Of a stretch of 64,000 bases of DNA, positions 44,612 through 53,062 are shown piece after piece (position 1 is the stretch's first letter; each line of letters begins with the position of its first letter). A model generated the notes under the pieces. That model was not told the DNA's origin. It ran no database searches and saw nothing but the letters and a program-made list of their open reading frames with translations. The DNA lies in the NCBI RefSeq assembly GCF_040655735.1, contig NZ_JBFAKK010000013.1, forward strand, positions 1 to 64,000. The letters run 5' to 3'. This DNA comes from Phytomonospora sp040655735 (GTDB lineage Bacteria; Actinomycetota; Actinomycetes; Mycobacteriales; Micromonosporaceae). Made by a program: the position numbers and the translations under genes.

Positions 44612-45657
44612 CCAGGACAGCGATCGCGCCGGCCGCCAGGAGCTTCCGCGCGCACCGGCGCGCCCGCGTCCGCTGGGGAATCGCGCTGTCGGCGGGACTG
44701 GCCATCGCCGTCGTGGTCATCTTCGTGCTCTCCATGTCCGTCGGCAGCGTCACCGTTCCACCGCTGGACGTCGTGCTGGCCACGATCGGCTCCCCGACGG
44801 AGAAGTGGCACACCTTCATCATCTACGAGCTGCGGCTGCCGCGCGCGATCACCGCCGTGGTCGTCGGACTCGCCCTCGGCGCGTCCGGCGCGATCTTCCA
44901 GCGCCTGCTGCGAAACCCGCTGGCCTCGCCGGACTTCCTCGGCGTGTCCTCGGGCGCCAACGTCGCCGTCGTCGCCGGGTTCGTGCTGTGGAACCTGACC
45001 GGCTACCAGCTGTCGACGGCCGCCATCATCGGCGGTTTCGCCACCGCGATCCTCATCTACGTGCTCGCCTGGCGCGGCACCGTCAGCGGCTACCGCTTCA
45101 TCCTCGTCGGCATCGGCATCTCGTCGCTGATGGCCTCGGCGACCTCCTATCTGCTGACGCGCGCCACGATCTCCGACGCCAAGGCCGCCATGTCGTGGCT
45201 CATCGGCTCGGTGGGCATGGCCAAGACCAGCGACATCATCGCCCTGGCGGTGGCCCTCGTCCTGCTGCTGCCGGCCTCGGCGTTCCTCGGGAAACGACTG
45301 CGGGTGCTCGAACTCGGCGACGGGACCGCCACCGCGCTCGGCGCCCGGGTCACCCTCGACCGCCTCCTGCTCATGCTGGCCGCGGTCATCCTCGTCGCCC
45401 TCGCCACCGCCGCCGCGGGCCCCATCGCCTTCGTCGCGCTCATGGCCGGTCCCATCGCCTCGCGCATCTCGCCGCGCGCCGACGAGAGCATCTTCCGCGC
45501 GGCCTGCGTCGGCGCGCTGATCGTGCAGCTGTCGGACATGACCGCCCAGCACCTCCTCGCCACGCCGATCTCCACGGGCATCGTGACCGGCTTCGTCGGC
45601 GCCCCGTACATCGCGTGGATCATCATCCGTGCCAACAAGAGCGGAGCAGCAGGGTGA
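44608..45657 (+). CDS. FecCD-family siderophore ABC permease, second subunit
   Basis: A 349-residue partner permease starting with GTG within the previous stop. LRLPRAITAVVVGLALGASG and RNPLASPDFLGVSSGAN are typical; the coupling segment is GPIAFVALMAGPIASRI, with AGPIA where the sister permease has VPHLA. It forms the transmembrane heterodimer with the preceding subunit. Its stop overlaps the ATPase gene. Confidence 0.92.
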   Translation: MTRTAIAPAARSFRAHRRARVRWGIALSAGLAIAVVVIFVLSMSVGSVTVPPLDVVLATIGSPTEKWHTFIIYELRLPRAITAVVVGLALGASGAIFQRLLRNPLASPDFLGVSSGANVAVVAGFVLWNLTGYQLSTAAIIGGFATAILIYVLAWRGTVSGYRFILVGIGISSLMASATSYLLTRATISDAKAAMSWLIGSVGMAKTSDIIALAVALVLLLPASAFLGKRLRVLELGDGTATALGARVTLDRLLLMLAAVILVALATAAAGPIAFVALMAGPIASRISPRADESIFRAACVGALIVQLSDMTAQHLLATPISTGIVTGFVGAPYIAWIIIRANKSGAAG

Positions 45658-46478
45658 CCAGCAGCCACAGTCTTGAGGTAGCCGACCTCACCCTCGGCTA
45701 CGACGACCGCAACATCGTCGAACGGGTCACTACGACCATTCCGGCCGGTGAGATCACCGCCATCATCGGGGCCAACGCCTCCGGGAAGTCGACGCTGCTG
45801 CGCGGTGTCGCCCGGCTCCTCAAGCCTCGCAACGGATCGGTGATCCTCGACGGCAAGGCCGTGCACGACATGCGCAGCCTCGACGTCGCCAAGGTCATCG
45901 GTCTGCTCCCGCAGTCGCCGGTGGCGCCGGATTCCATCACCGTCGGCGACCTCGTCAGCCGCGGCCGATACCCCCACCAGGGCTGGTTCGCGCGCTGGAA
46001 CGCCGAGGACGACAAGGCCGTCGGTGACGCCCTCGAAGCCACCGGTACCGCGGAACTCGTCGACCGCAAGCTCGCCGAACTGTCCGGTGGGCAGCGCCAG
46101 CGCGTCTGGATCGCCATGGCCCTGGCCCAGGGCACCGACATTCTCCTGCTCGACGAGCCCACCACGTACCTCGACATCAACTACCAGGTCGAAGTGCTGG
46201 ACCTTCTGACAGATCTGAACCGCCGCAGCGGCGCCACCATCGTCATGGTCCTCCACGAGCTGAACCTCGCCTGCCGCTACGCCGACCACGTCGTGGCCAT
46301 GAGGAGCGGCGGCATCGTCGTCGAAGGCCGCCCCAACGAGGTCATCACCTCCGACGTCGTCCAGGAGGTCTTCGGGCTCTCGTGCGACGTCATGCCCTGC
46401 CCGCGCAGCGGTACGCCGATGGTGATCCCGCTCGGACGCCACCACATGGCGGAGAGGGAGGCCGTGCGGGCGGGTTGA
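45654..46478 (+). CDS. Siderophore ABC transporter ATP-binding protein (FepC/FhuC-like)
   Basis: A 274-residue ATPase with Walker A GANASGKST (39-47), signature LSGGQRQR (143-150), Walker B LLLDEPT (164-170) and the H-loop in MVLHELNLACRYADH. It is the only iron-importer ATPase in the window and terminates the operon. It may also serve the ATPase-less permease pair at 29-31 kb. The GTG start overlaps the permease stop. Confidence 0.94.
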   Translation: MTSSHSLEVADLTLGYDDRNIVERVTTTIPAGEITAIIGANASGKSTLLRGVARLLKPRNGSVILDGKAVHDMRSLDVAKVIGLLPQSPVAPDSITVGDLVSRGRYPHQGWFARWNAEDDKAVGDALEATGTAELVDRKLAELSGGQRQRVWIAMALAQGTDILLLDEPTTYLDINYQVEVLDLLTDLNRRSGATIVMVLHELNLACRYADHVVAMRSGGIVVEGRPNEVITSDVVQEVFGLSCDVMPCPRSGTPMVIPLGRHHMAEREAVRAG

Positions 46479-46563
46479 CCCCGGCTCCCCACGGCTCCCG
46501 CCCGATCGAGTGGGCGTCTCACCCGATCAGGCCCTCCCGTTTCACGCTCTCGCCCTCCTGTGA

Positions 46564-46599
46564 CTCTCCCAGAGGTCAGCTCACATCGAGGTGGGAGAG
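46564..46599 (+). promoter_or_regulatory. Leader hairpin covering a ribosome-binding site
   Basis: CTCTCCCA (46564-46571) is the exact complement of TGGGAGAG (46592-46599), which contains the ribosome-binding site three bases before the ATG at 46603. In the mRNA this 8-bp stem would hide the site, so translation of the sigma-factor operon may depend on opening it. Confidence 0.5.
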
Positions 46600-46602
46600 C
46601 CC

Positions 46603-46824
46603 ATGTACGAACTGTGGTTGGTCGTCCTTGCCGGCTGCGCGATGGTCGCGCTGCGCGGCACTCTCGCGATCACCCGGCTGATCGTCGTCACGCGGGGGAA
46701 CCTCGCCGCCGAGCGCCAACGGGGGCAGACGCTCATCGTTCTCGCGGCCGTCGACGCCATGCGCGCCGGCTCCGTCCATCATGGACCGAACGACACCGTC
46801 GAGAGCGCCGAGGTGCACCGATGA
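46603..46824 (+). CDS. Small single-span membrane protein
   Basis: A 73-residue protein with a hydrophobic N-terminal span (YELWLVVLAGCAMVALRG) and a charged tail. I start it at ATG 46603 behind GGGAGAG; an in-frame GTG four codons earlier is possible. Its stop overlaps the sigma-factor start (ATGA). It may be a membrane component of the signalling module, but it does not have the length or cysteine motif of a usual zinc anti-sigma factor. Confidence 0.55.
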   Translation: MYELWLVVLAGCAMVALRGTLAITRLIVVTRGNLAAERQRGQTLIVLAAVDAMRAGSVHHGPNDTVESAEVHR

Positions 46825-47306
46825 CAGACGACGACTTCGACGCGTTCTACCTCGCCCAGCTGCCCGCGCTCGTCGGATTCCTCACCAAGCTCGGCGGCAG
46901 CCGCGAGGACGCCCGCGACTGTGCGCAGACCGCGTTCGTCAAGGCCTACGAGCGCTGGGCGGAGATCACGGCGCCACGCGCCTGGATCTACGAGACCGCG
47001 CGCAACGTCCTCTATCGGCAGCGCACGCGCAGCAGACGGGAACGGGACCGCACCGAATGCACCATCGGCTGGTGGACGGTCGACGCGGTCCAGGCCGCCA
47101 CCGACGAGGATGACGGCGAGCTGCTCGCGGCCATCGCCGCACTGCCGACCCGTCAGCGCGAGGTGATGTCGCTTTACCACGTGGGCTTCACGCCGACCGA
47201 GATCGCGCGGATTCTCGCGATCAAGCCCGAGGCGGCTCGGGGGAGCCTGTCTTGTGCCAGGAGAACGCTCAAGGCCAAGTTCACCGTCAAGGGGGAGATG
47301 ACATGA
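46821..47306 (+). CDS. ECF-family RNA polymerase sigma factor
   Basis: A 161-residue ECF sigma factor. Region 2 begins at FYLAQLPALVGFLTKLGG with DARDCAQTAFVKAYERW, and region 4 is LPTRQREVMSLYHVGFTPTE with a helix-turn-helix. It has no C-terminal extension. It is coupled on both sides by ATGA overlaps. It should direct transcription of a small regulon under an unknown signal. Confidence 0.9.
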   Translation: MTDDDFDAFYLAQLPALVGFLTKLGGSREDARDCAQTAFVKAYERWAEITAPRAWIYETARNVLYRQRTRSRRERDRTECTIGWWTVDAVQAATDEDDGELLAAIAALPTRQREVMSLYHVGFTPTEIARILAIKPEAARGSLSCARRTLKAKFTVKGEMT

Positions 47307-47776
47307 ACGAACGACCGGAGTTCAGCGGCTTCGACGCGCTGGTCGCACGGGCCGACCGCCGTACGGCCGCCCGCTTCCGCCGTGAGCACGACCTCGTCGC
47401 CGGCCTCGCCGAGGTCAAGCGCCGGGCCGGTGCCCGCATGCGGGAAGCCGGTGCACACGTCGAGATCGCGGTGCCGGCACCCTGTCCCGCGACCGGAGCG
47501 CGCGGCGAGGGGGACGCCGTGCACGTCTTCGTGTCGCGGCGCCTGGAGATCACTGTCAGCACCACCGAGGCCGCCGGAAAGGGGGCGCATCTCGACGGAT
47601 GGCTCGCGCCACCGGGCGAGTACGAGGTCACGGTCGTCGCCGGCGACGAGACCCGCCGTGTCGAGAGCGATGCCGGCGGCCGCTTCGCCGTCCCGGCAGT
47701 GGCGGCCGGACCGGTGACCGTCACGGTGCACCTGGAACCGGGCCCTCCCCTTGCGACCCCGGAGATCGAGCTCTGA
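47303..47776 (+). CDS. Sigma-factor partner with carboxypeptidase-regulatory-like domain
   Basis: A 157-residue cytosolic protein. The N-terminal 60 residues are helical and charged and could bind the sigma factor. The C-terminal part (about 80-150, PGEYEVTVVAGDETRRVESD and FAVPAVAAGPVTVTVHL) looks like a small beta-sandwich of the carboxypeptidase regulatory type. There is no membrane span. The start overlaps the sigma-factor stop. A role as anti-sigma or co-regulator is inferred from position. Confidence 0.6.
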   Translation: MNERPEFSGFDALVARADRRTAARFRREHDLVAGLAEVKRRAGARMREAGAHVEIAVPAPCPATGARGEGDAVHVFVSRRLEITVSTTEAAGKGAHLDGWLAPPGEYEVTVVAGDETRRVESDAGGRFAVPAVAAGPVTVTVHLEPGPPLATPEIEL

Positions 47777-47828
47777 CGGGCTCCGTCCGGCGGGCGATCA
47801 GTCCGCCGGACGGAGCGCGGTTCAGGCG

Positions 47829-48206
47829 TCAGAGCCACCGCCGAATCGCGTCCACCGTGGACTCCGGCGATGTGTTGAAGCACAGCCTGATGCCCGGGTG
47901 CGTCTCGACCAGGGCGTTGATCAGGCGCTCGAACAGCGGAGTCTGGGCGGCGTCCATGCGGATGCCGGCGCCGATCATGGCGACGCGGAAGGGGCCGTCG
48001 GCGGTGGTGGCGCGGATCTGCGCCTCGGCCTTGGCGGGGTCGGCGGAGACGTAGCAGGGGACGAAGTCGATGCCCTGGGCGCGGATGGCGGCCTCGCCGG
48101 CGGTGACGCGCTCAAGGAGGATCTCCTTGGTGAGGCCGGGAAAGTTGCTGTAGTCGAGTTCGTCGGGGTGCAGGCCGATCGAGAGTGCTCGTGCGCTGTT
48201 CACCAT
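47829..48206 (-). CDS. Conserved hypothetical protein, SDR-linked
   Basis: A 125-residue cytosolic protein with an alternating fold (FVPCYVSADPAKAEAQIRAT, FRVAMIGAGIRMDAAQTPLF, IRLCFNTSPESTVDAIRRW). It resembles small nucleotide- or phosphate-binding-like proteins often encoded beside short-chain dehydrogenases, but I cannot name its family. It overlaps the upstream dehydrogenase gene by seven bases, so the two are one operon. Confidence 0.65.
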   Translation of the reverse strand: MVNSARALSIGLHPDELDYSNFPGLTKEILLERVTAGEAAIRAQGIDFVPCYVSADPAKAEAQIRATTADGPFRVAMIGAGIRMDAAQTPLFERLINALVETHPGIRLCFNTSPESTVDAIRRWL

Positions 48207-48910
48207 GGAACGTCTCCTGTCCTGTCGAAGAAGCCGCCGGTGGGACCGTCGGCTTCGACGGTCGCCAGACGGATGATCGCATCCGTGCCCTCTTCGACGG
48301 TCTGGACGCCGGCATTGTCGGTCATGTCGGTGGCGGTGTAGCCGGGATCGACGGCGTTGACGCGGATGCCGTCGAGGCCGGCGGCGTACTGGACGGTGAC
48401 CATGTTCAGGGCCGCCTTCGACGCCGGGTAGGCGAGCATGGGCGGCACCATTCCCGCGAAGCGCGGGTCGCGGGTGACGGCGATGGAGCCCATGCCGCTG
48501 GAGACCATGACGATTCGCGGGTTGCCGGCCTTGCGCAGCAGGGGAAGGAAGGCGTTGGTGACGCGGACGGCGCCGAGAACGTTGACGTCGAGGACATCGC
48601 GGACCTCGTCGGCCGTGGTGTCCTCGGGATGCGTGGGCGGGGCGCCGATCCCGGCGTTGTTGATCAGCACGTCGAGGCGGCCGGCGCGTTCGCGGACGAG
48701 GTCGGCGGCGGCGATGACCGAGGCGTCGGAGGTGACGTCGAGGGGAAGGAACTCGACGTTGTCCGCGCCCAGCTCCTGCACCGCGGCTTCCCCGCGTGTG
48801 CTGTCCCGGGCGGCGAGGAAGACCCGCCAGCCGAGACCCGCGAGCCGCCGGACGGTCTCGCGCCCCAAACCCTTGTTGGCCCCGGTAACCAGGGCGATCG
48901 TCGTTGACAT
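48200..48910 (-). CDS. Short-chain dehydrogenase/reductase
   Basis: A 236-residue classical SDR. The NADP-binding loop is TGANKGLG (residues 9-16), NNAG follows, and the active site has VSSGMGS with YPASK. It resembles carbonyl reductase-like members. The start is the ATG at 48910, seven codons inside a longer frame. The regulator gene is divergent and reads away across 85 bp, an arrangement that often marks the SDR as its target. Confidence 0.92.
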   Translation of the reverse strand: MSTTIALVTGANKGLGRETVRRLAGLGWRVFLAARDSTRGEAAVQELGADNVEFLPLDVTSDASVIAAADLVRERAGRLDVLINNAGIGAPPTHPEDTTADEVRDVLDVNVLGAVRVTNAFLPLLRKAGNPRIVMVSSGMGSIAVTRDPRFAGMVPPMLAYPASKAALNMVTVQYAAGLDGIRVNAVDPGYTATDMTDNAGVQTVEEGTDAIIRLATVEADGPTGGFFDRTGDVPW

Positions 48911-48995
48911 GCCACGAGCATCACCGCGCATGCCGCCGACGGCCAGGTACCGCGAGTACTAGGCGGGAAGATCGGCCGCGAGGCACCATTGGCGG

Positions 48996-49817
48996 GTGGA
49001 CCGCACCGAACTGGCGACCGTGCTTCGCACCGCCCGCGCCCGCCTCACCCCCGCCGAAGTCGGGTTGCCGCTGCGCACGCGCAGGCAGGTGCCGGGCCTG
49101 CGCCGCGAGGAGGTCGCCCGACTGGCCGGGGTCAGCGTCGAGTACGTCGTGCGGCTGGAGCAGGCCCGCGCGCCCAAACCGTCGGATCAGGTGCTGGGGG
49201 CGCTTTCCCGGGCGCTTCGGCTCGGCGACGACGACCGCGAACTCCTCTACCGCCTCGCGGGTACCCAGCCCCCGGCGGCCGGCCGCGTCTCGATGACCGT
49301 CCGCCCGAGTGTCCGGCGCCTTCTCGACCGCATGGTCGACACACCTGCGGTCATTCTGTCGGCCAAGTCGGACATCCTGGCCTGGAATCCGCCGGCCACA
49401 ATGATCCTGGGCGACCTCGGCGCTCTATCGACCCGCGACCGCAACCTCGCCCGCAACCGATTCCTCGCCGAGAAGCCGATCCCCGTCACCCTCACTCGCG
49501 CCGAGGACGACGCCTCCGCCGCCCACTGCGTCGGCTGCCTCCGCGCCGCCCACGCCCGCTACCCCGGGGACCCCGACCTCATCGCGCTCATCACCGAACT
49601 GCGCGCCGAAAGCCCGCGTTTCGAGGAACTCTGGCTCGCCGGCCGCGGTGGCCAGCACCGTCCCGCGACCGCGACGATCGACCACCCCCGGTTCGGGCGG
49701 CTGGCGCTCGACTGCGACGTGCTGACGGTGCCGGAGGCCGACCAGAGCGTGCTGGTCTACTCGGCGGCGCCGGGAACGGCGGCGGCTGCGGTGCTGGAGG
49801 GATTGCGGCACGGATAG
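48996..49817 (+). CDS. XRE/MmyB-family transcriptional regulator
   Basis: A 273-residue regulator. The N-terminal helix-turn-helix (PGLRREEVARLAGVSVEYVVRLEQAR, about 33-60) is followed by the MmyB-like ligand-binding domain (about 100-270: ILSAKSDILAWNPPATMILG and FGRLALDCDVLTVPEADQ). Members next to an SDR gene usually control it. GTG start. Confidence 0.9.
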   Translation: MDRTELATVLRTARARLTPAEVGLPLRTRRQVPGLRREEVARLAGVSVEYVVRLEQARAPKPSDQVLGALSRALRLGDDDRELLYRLAGTQPPAAGRVSMTVRPSVRRLLDRMVDTPAVILSAKSDILAWNPPATMILGDLGALSTRDRNLARNRFLAEKPIPVTLTRAEDDASAAHCVGCLRAAHARYPGDPDLIALITELRAESPRFEELWLAGRGGQHRPATATIDHPRFGRLALDCDVLTVPEADQSVLVYSAAPGTAAAAVLEGLRHG

Positions 49818-49887
49818 GGCGACCGACGGGCGGCACGCCGGCCGACGGGTGCCGCCTCCGGTTGAGAACGTTAGTTATTGTCAAGCT

Positions 49888-50403
49888 GTGACGGACGAGA
49901 TCGTGCACATCTACACCGACGGCGCCTGCCACCCGAACCCCGGCCCGGGCGGATGGGGGGCCCTGTTGCTCCACGACGGGCGGGAGACGGAGCTGTACGG
50001 CGGGGACGTCGGGCCGACGACGAACAACCGGATGGAGTTGACGGCGCCGATCGAGGCTCTGCGGAGTCTGCCGGGGCGGTCCACTGTGCACATTCACACG
50101 GACTCGACCTATGTGCGCGACGGGATCACGAAGTGGATCGTGCGCTGGCGCAACGACTACTGGCGGACGCGGGACCGGAAGTCGGCGGTGAAGAACGCGG
50201 AGCTGTGGCGGGCGCTGGACGCGGCGGTCCGGGAGCACGACGTGACGTGGTTCTGGGTCAAGGGGCACGCGGGGAACGACGGGAACGAGCGCGCCGACCG
50301 GCTGGCGGCGCTGGGGATGGCCGAGGAGCTGGCGCGGCCGGTGGGGGAGCGGCGGGCGGTGGCCTACGAGGACTTCGAGGCGGTCGAGGGCGGGTTGTTC
50401 TAG
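49888..50403 (+). CDS. rnhA: Ribonuclease HI
   Basis: A 171-residue RNase HI that degrades RNA in RNA-DNA hybrids. The four metal-binding acidic residues are visible: D11 (IYTDGACHPNPGPGG), E50 (NNRMELTAP), D72 (HTDSTYVRDG) and D137 (GNERADRLA). I start it at GTG 49888, directly before the first strand; there is no Shine-Dalgarno sequence upstream, only an AT-rich TTAGTTATTGT, so the mRNA may be leaderless. Confidence 0.95.
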   Translation: MTDEIVHIYTDGACHPNPGPGGWGALLLHDGRETELYGGDVGPTTNNRMELTAPIEALRSLPGRSTVHIHTDSTYVRDGITKWIVRWRNDYWRTRDRKSAVKNAELWRALDAAVREHDVTWFWVKGHAGNDGNERADRLAALGMAEELARPVGERRAVAYEDFEAVEGGLF

Positions 50404-50405
50404 CC

Positions 50406-50948
50406 TCACGACTCGGCGGGTGCGGGGGAGGGGACGGGTTCGCCTTCCTGGGCACCGGAGTAGTACTGGGCACCGAAGGGGGCCGGACCGTCGGGTTGCT
50501 CGTAGCAGGGGGTGCTGATGTTGAGGAGGATGCGACCGTCGCCGAAGACGTCGAGTCTTACTTGAAGGTCATTGCTCGGGTTGGTTGTCAACAGGACGAG
50601 TCCGTCAGGGATCTCTTTGTAGGCGGCGATTCGCCAGCCCGCCGACTTCCACTGCTCGTGGAGATCCATGCCGAACGGCAATGACCGGTCCGGTGGCGGA
50701 TACAACTCGAATGCCGCGAGGTAGCTGTAGATGCGATCAGTGTCCTCGCCGCCCTTACCCGTGCACTTGAGCACGTGCGGAGTACCGAATCCCCAGACCA
50801 GCTGGGTTTCGGCCAACTCGGCTATCTCAAGGCCTTGTGACTGCACCGATTCCGCGGCTTCGTCGGTGGCCACTTTCGGAACCGCCGGAGCCCCGCCGCA
50901 GGCGCCCAAGGTGGCGACTACTACGGCGAGTGGTCCGAGCCGCTTCAC
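50406..50948 (-). CDS. Lipoprotein of unknown function, ESX-like locus
   Basis: A 180-residue protein with a signal peptide and lipobox LGAC (Cys17), so it is anchored outside the membrane. The rest is a mixed fold with TTNPSNDLQVRLDVFGDGRI and a proline-rich end. I do not recognise a family. The GTG start overlaps the stop of the DUF1023 hydrolase gene (GTGA), making it the last gene of the leftward three-gene operon. Confidence 0.7.
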   Translation of the reverse strand: MKRLGPLAVVVATLGACGGAPAVPKVATDEAAESVQSQGLEIAELAETQLVWGFGTPHVLKCTGKGGEDTDRIYSYLAAFELYPPPDRSLPFGMDLHEQWKSAGWRIAAYKEIPDGLVLLTTNPSNDLQVRLDVFGDGRILLNISTPCYEQPDGPAPFGAQYYSGAQEGEPVPSPAPAES

Positions 50949-52555
50949 TCGACGACCAGTCCGAGTATCTCGTTGCGAGCCGGGGTTTCGACCTTGCGTT
51001 CAGAATCCTCAGCAATGACCGCACCCAAGTTCATGAGGCTGGTGCTGCCCTCATCCCAGTAAGCACTATGCCCCGGCGTATCCGTCAGTAGTCTCCGCGC
51101 GCCGAAGTCCTCGCCCGCCGGATCCGTCCCATGGTTTCCCCACGCGGTGATCGGGTCGTCGTCGGCCGCCTCGACCCAGACGTGGTCGCTGCCGACCTGA
51201 AGCTCGTCGGCGTGGTCGGCACCCACACCGGGGCTGCCGACCAGCACGATGTCGTCCACCGCGAGTCCGTCCCCGCTCGCAGCAGCCACACCAGTGACCA
51301 GGGACCCGTAGCTGTGCCCGACAACGGTCGTGTGCGACGGGATCGAGGGGTCGTGGGTGGCGTTGAGGGTGTCGACGAACCTGTCCAGTTCCGGTGCCCC
51401 TTCGTGGGCGGCGTCCCTCCGCATCCCCGCCGTCAAAGGGTCGCCGCTCATCGGATCCGGTGCGTCGGGGGTGTCGTAGCCCAGCCAGAAGACCATGGCG
51501 GTGTCTCCGTCCGCTGACATCCCGCCGGCGGCGTCGAACATCGCCACCGTCCGGTCGAAGCCGCCGCCCTCGTCGCTGAAGCTCGGCAGGTCCGTCGTCA
51601 TCCCCGGCACGTAGATCCCCGTGTTGGTCGCCTTGTCGGGGTCGCCGATGGAGGCGACGATGCGGGCGTCGGGCGCGCCGCCCGGGCCCGGCGGGGCGTA
51701 GTCGATCAGGTAGGCGCGCTGGTTCGCAGGAAGGTGGTCACGCGATTCCAGGCGGCCGAGCATGTCGCGGGCCCCGGTGGGGTCGTGGCCGACCTCGATG
51801 TCGCGGCGCAGGTTCCAGCGGTTGGCCTCGTCGCGCACGAGCGTGGGGAGCCCGTCCATGGCGCCCACTTCCTCAGGGAACGCCAGGAGGTAGGCGCGAC
51901 GGTCGGGACCCGACAGCGACTCCCACCAGGTCCTCGCCTGCTCGGGCGACATGTTCTCGCGCGGCCACACGACGTCGTCGGCGATGGAGTGCTCATGCGA
52001 GTCGTCGCGGATGTCGTTGAACTCGTCCGGCGCGAGGATCCCCGGCCTCTCCGGGGCCAGATCGGTGGCGGCTTTCGCGGCGGCGGCGCTGATCCGCTCG
52101 ACCTCGGCGAGCAGCGCGCCGATCGTGGTGCCGTACTCGCCCGCGCGAACGGCTGCCGAGGGCCAGGGCCCGGCCGTGCCGGGATCGATCGGCGCGATTC
52201 CCGGTGCCGCAACGGTTCCGTCCTCGCCGACGAGCAGTCCGTCGGCCCGGGCGCCGTCGATCACGGCGCACAGCTCGGTGTGGATCGGCCCGACCTGCGC
52301 GTGAACCTGTTCGAAGACGTCGGCCATGGCCTCGGCGCGCATCGCGCGGCTCTCGCAGAGTTCGCGGATGCGGGCGACCTCGTTGCGCGCGTTGAAGCTG
52401 CCGCTTCCGCTCCAGCGGGCCTGCGACAAGGGGCCGACCATCCTCGGCGCGACGGTGTCGTCGAGGGTGTAGAGGCCCTCGGCGAAATCGCGCCAGATCC
52501 GCGCCACATCGGCGAAGGCGGTGACGTCGGTGTCGCGGAAGCGCGCGAACTCCAC
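50945..52555 (-). CDS. DUF1023 alpha/beta hydrolase with ESX-like N-terminal region
   Basis: A 536-residue protein. The N-terminal 170 residues are mostly helical (FRDTDVTAFADVARIWRDF) like WXG100-type partners. The C-terminal half is an alpha/beta hydrolase of the DUF1023 type: TNTGIYVPGMTTDLPSFSDE, VFWLGYDTPDAP and the nucleophile elbow VVGHSYGS near residue 415. It is probably secreted or membrane-associated through the small partner encoded just upstream. The start is the GTG at 52555. The substrate is unknown; it could be a lipid, or the protein could be a toxin-like effector. Confidence 0.85.
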   Translation of the reverse strand: MEFARFRDTDVTAFADVARIWRDFAEGLYTLDDTVAPRMVGPLSQARWSGSGSFNARNEVARIRELCESRAMRAEAMADVFEQVHAQVGPIHTELCAVIDGARADGLLVGEDGTVAAPGIAPIDPGTAGPWPSAAVRAGEYGTTIGALLAEVERISAAAAKAATDLAPERPGILAPDEFNDIRDDSHEHSIADDVVWPRENMSPEQARTWWESLSGPDRRAYLLAFPEEVGAMDGLPTLVRDEANRWNLRRDIEVGHDPTGARDMLGRLESRDHLPANQRAYLIDYAPPGPGGAPDARIVASIGDPDKATNTGIYVPGMTTDLPSFSDEGGGFDRTVAMFDAAGGMSADGDTAMVFWLGYDTPDAPDPMSGDPLTAGMRRDAAHEGAPELDRFVDTLNATHDPSIPSHTTVVGHSYGSLVTGVAAASGDGLAVDDIVLVGSPGVGADHADELQVGSDHVWVEAADDDPITAWGNHGTDPAGEDFGARRLLTDTPGHSAYWDEGSTSLMNLGAVIAEDSERKVETPARNEILGLVVE

Positions 52556-52560
52556 GCCGG

Positions 52561-52860
52561 CTACCCGCCCAGGCCGCGCGTGTTCTCGGTGTCCGCCGCC
52601 TCGTAGGCCCACGCCGCCGCGCGCAGGCTCCCCGCGAAGCCTTGCAGGCGCTGTTGCAGGTGCCCGAGGTCGTCGTGCCACACCCCGTCGACGAGATCCC
52701 GGGTGATCGACGCCAGAACCCAGCCGCTGAGGCGATCGGCGACCTCGCCGCTGTCCCGCTCCAGCGACCGCGCGACGCGGCCGGCCTCCGCCGCGACCTC
52801 GTCGGCCACGACCGCGGTCGCGTGCAGCACGGCCGGATCGACGCGCAGGGTCTCGCTCAT
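52561..52860 (-). CDS. ESX-1 EspC-like / WXG100-type small protein
   Basis: A 99-residue helical-hairpin protein (LRVDPAVLHATAVVADEVAA, then a second long helix with GHLQQRLQGFAGSLRAAAWA), without cysteine or signal peptide, typical of type VII secretion targets of the EspC type. It is first in the leftward operon and probably pairs with the DUF1023 hydrolase. The ATG at 52860 has AAAGGA upstream. It is divergent from the second ESX-like operon. Confidence 0.78.
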   Translation of the reverse strand: MSETLRVDPAVLHATAVVADEVAAEAGRVARSLERDSGEVADRLSGWVLASITRDLVDGVWHDDLGHLQQRLQGFAGSLRAAAWAYEAADTENTRGLGG

Positions 52861-53062
52861 GGGGCGTCCTTTGTGGGGGAACGAACGTCGGACCGTGTCA
52901 GCGTAGCGACTGTGGGTGATGTGGATCAGGGCGGGGATTCGGCATCGAAGGCCCTCGCTGAATGCGCAAGATCGATCTACTTGACGTCGATGGGTAGCTT
53001 GGGAGTCCGACGTGCTCGGATCGCAAAACCGGCAGCGATGACACACGGAGGTGCCACGACAA

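Noticed and set aside
45654..46478. Possible second iron box before the ATPase gene
   Set aside because: No AGGTnAGCCT-like word occurs there; the gene is coupled to the operon by GTGA.
50945..52555. Calling the DUF1023 protein a mycobacterial-type cutinase
   Set aside because: The nucleophile region GHSYGS fits DUF1023 alpha/beta hydrolases, and no cutinase signal peptide or disulphide pattern is present.
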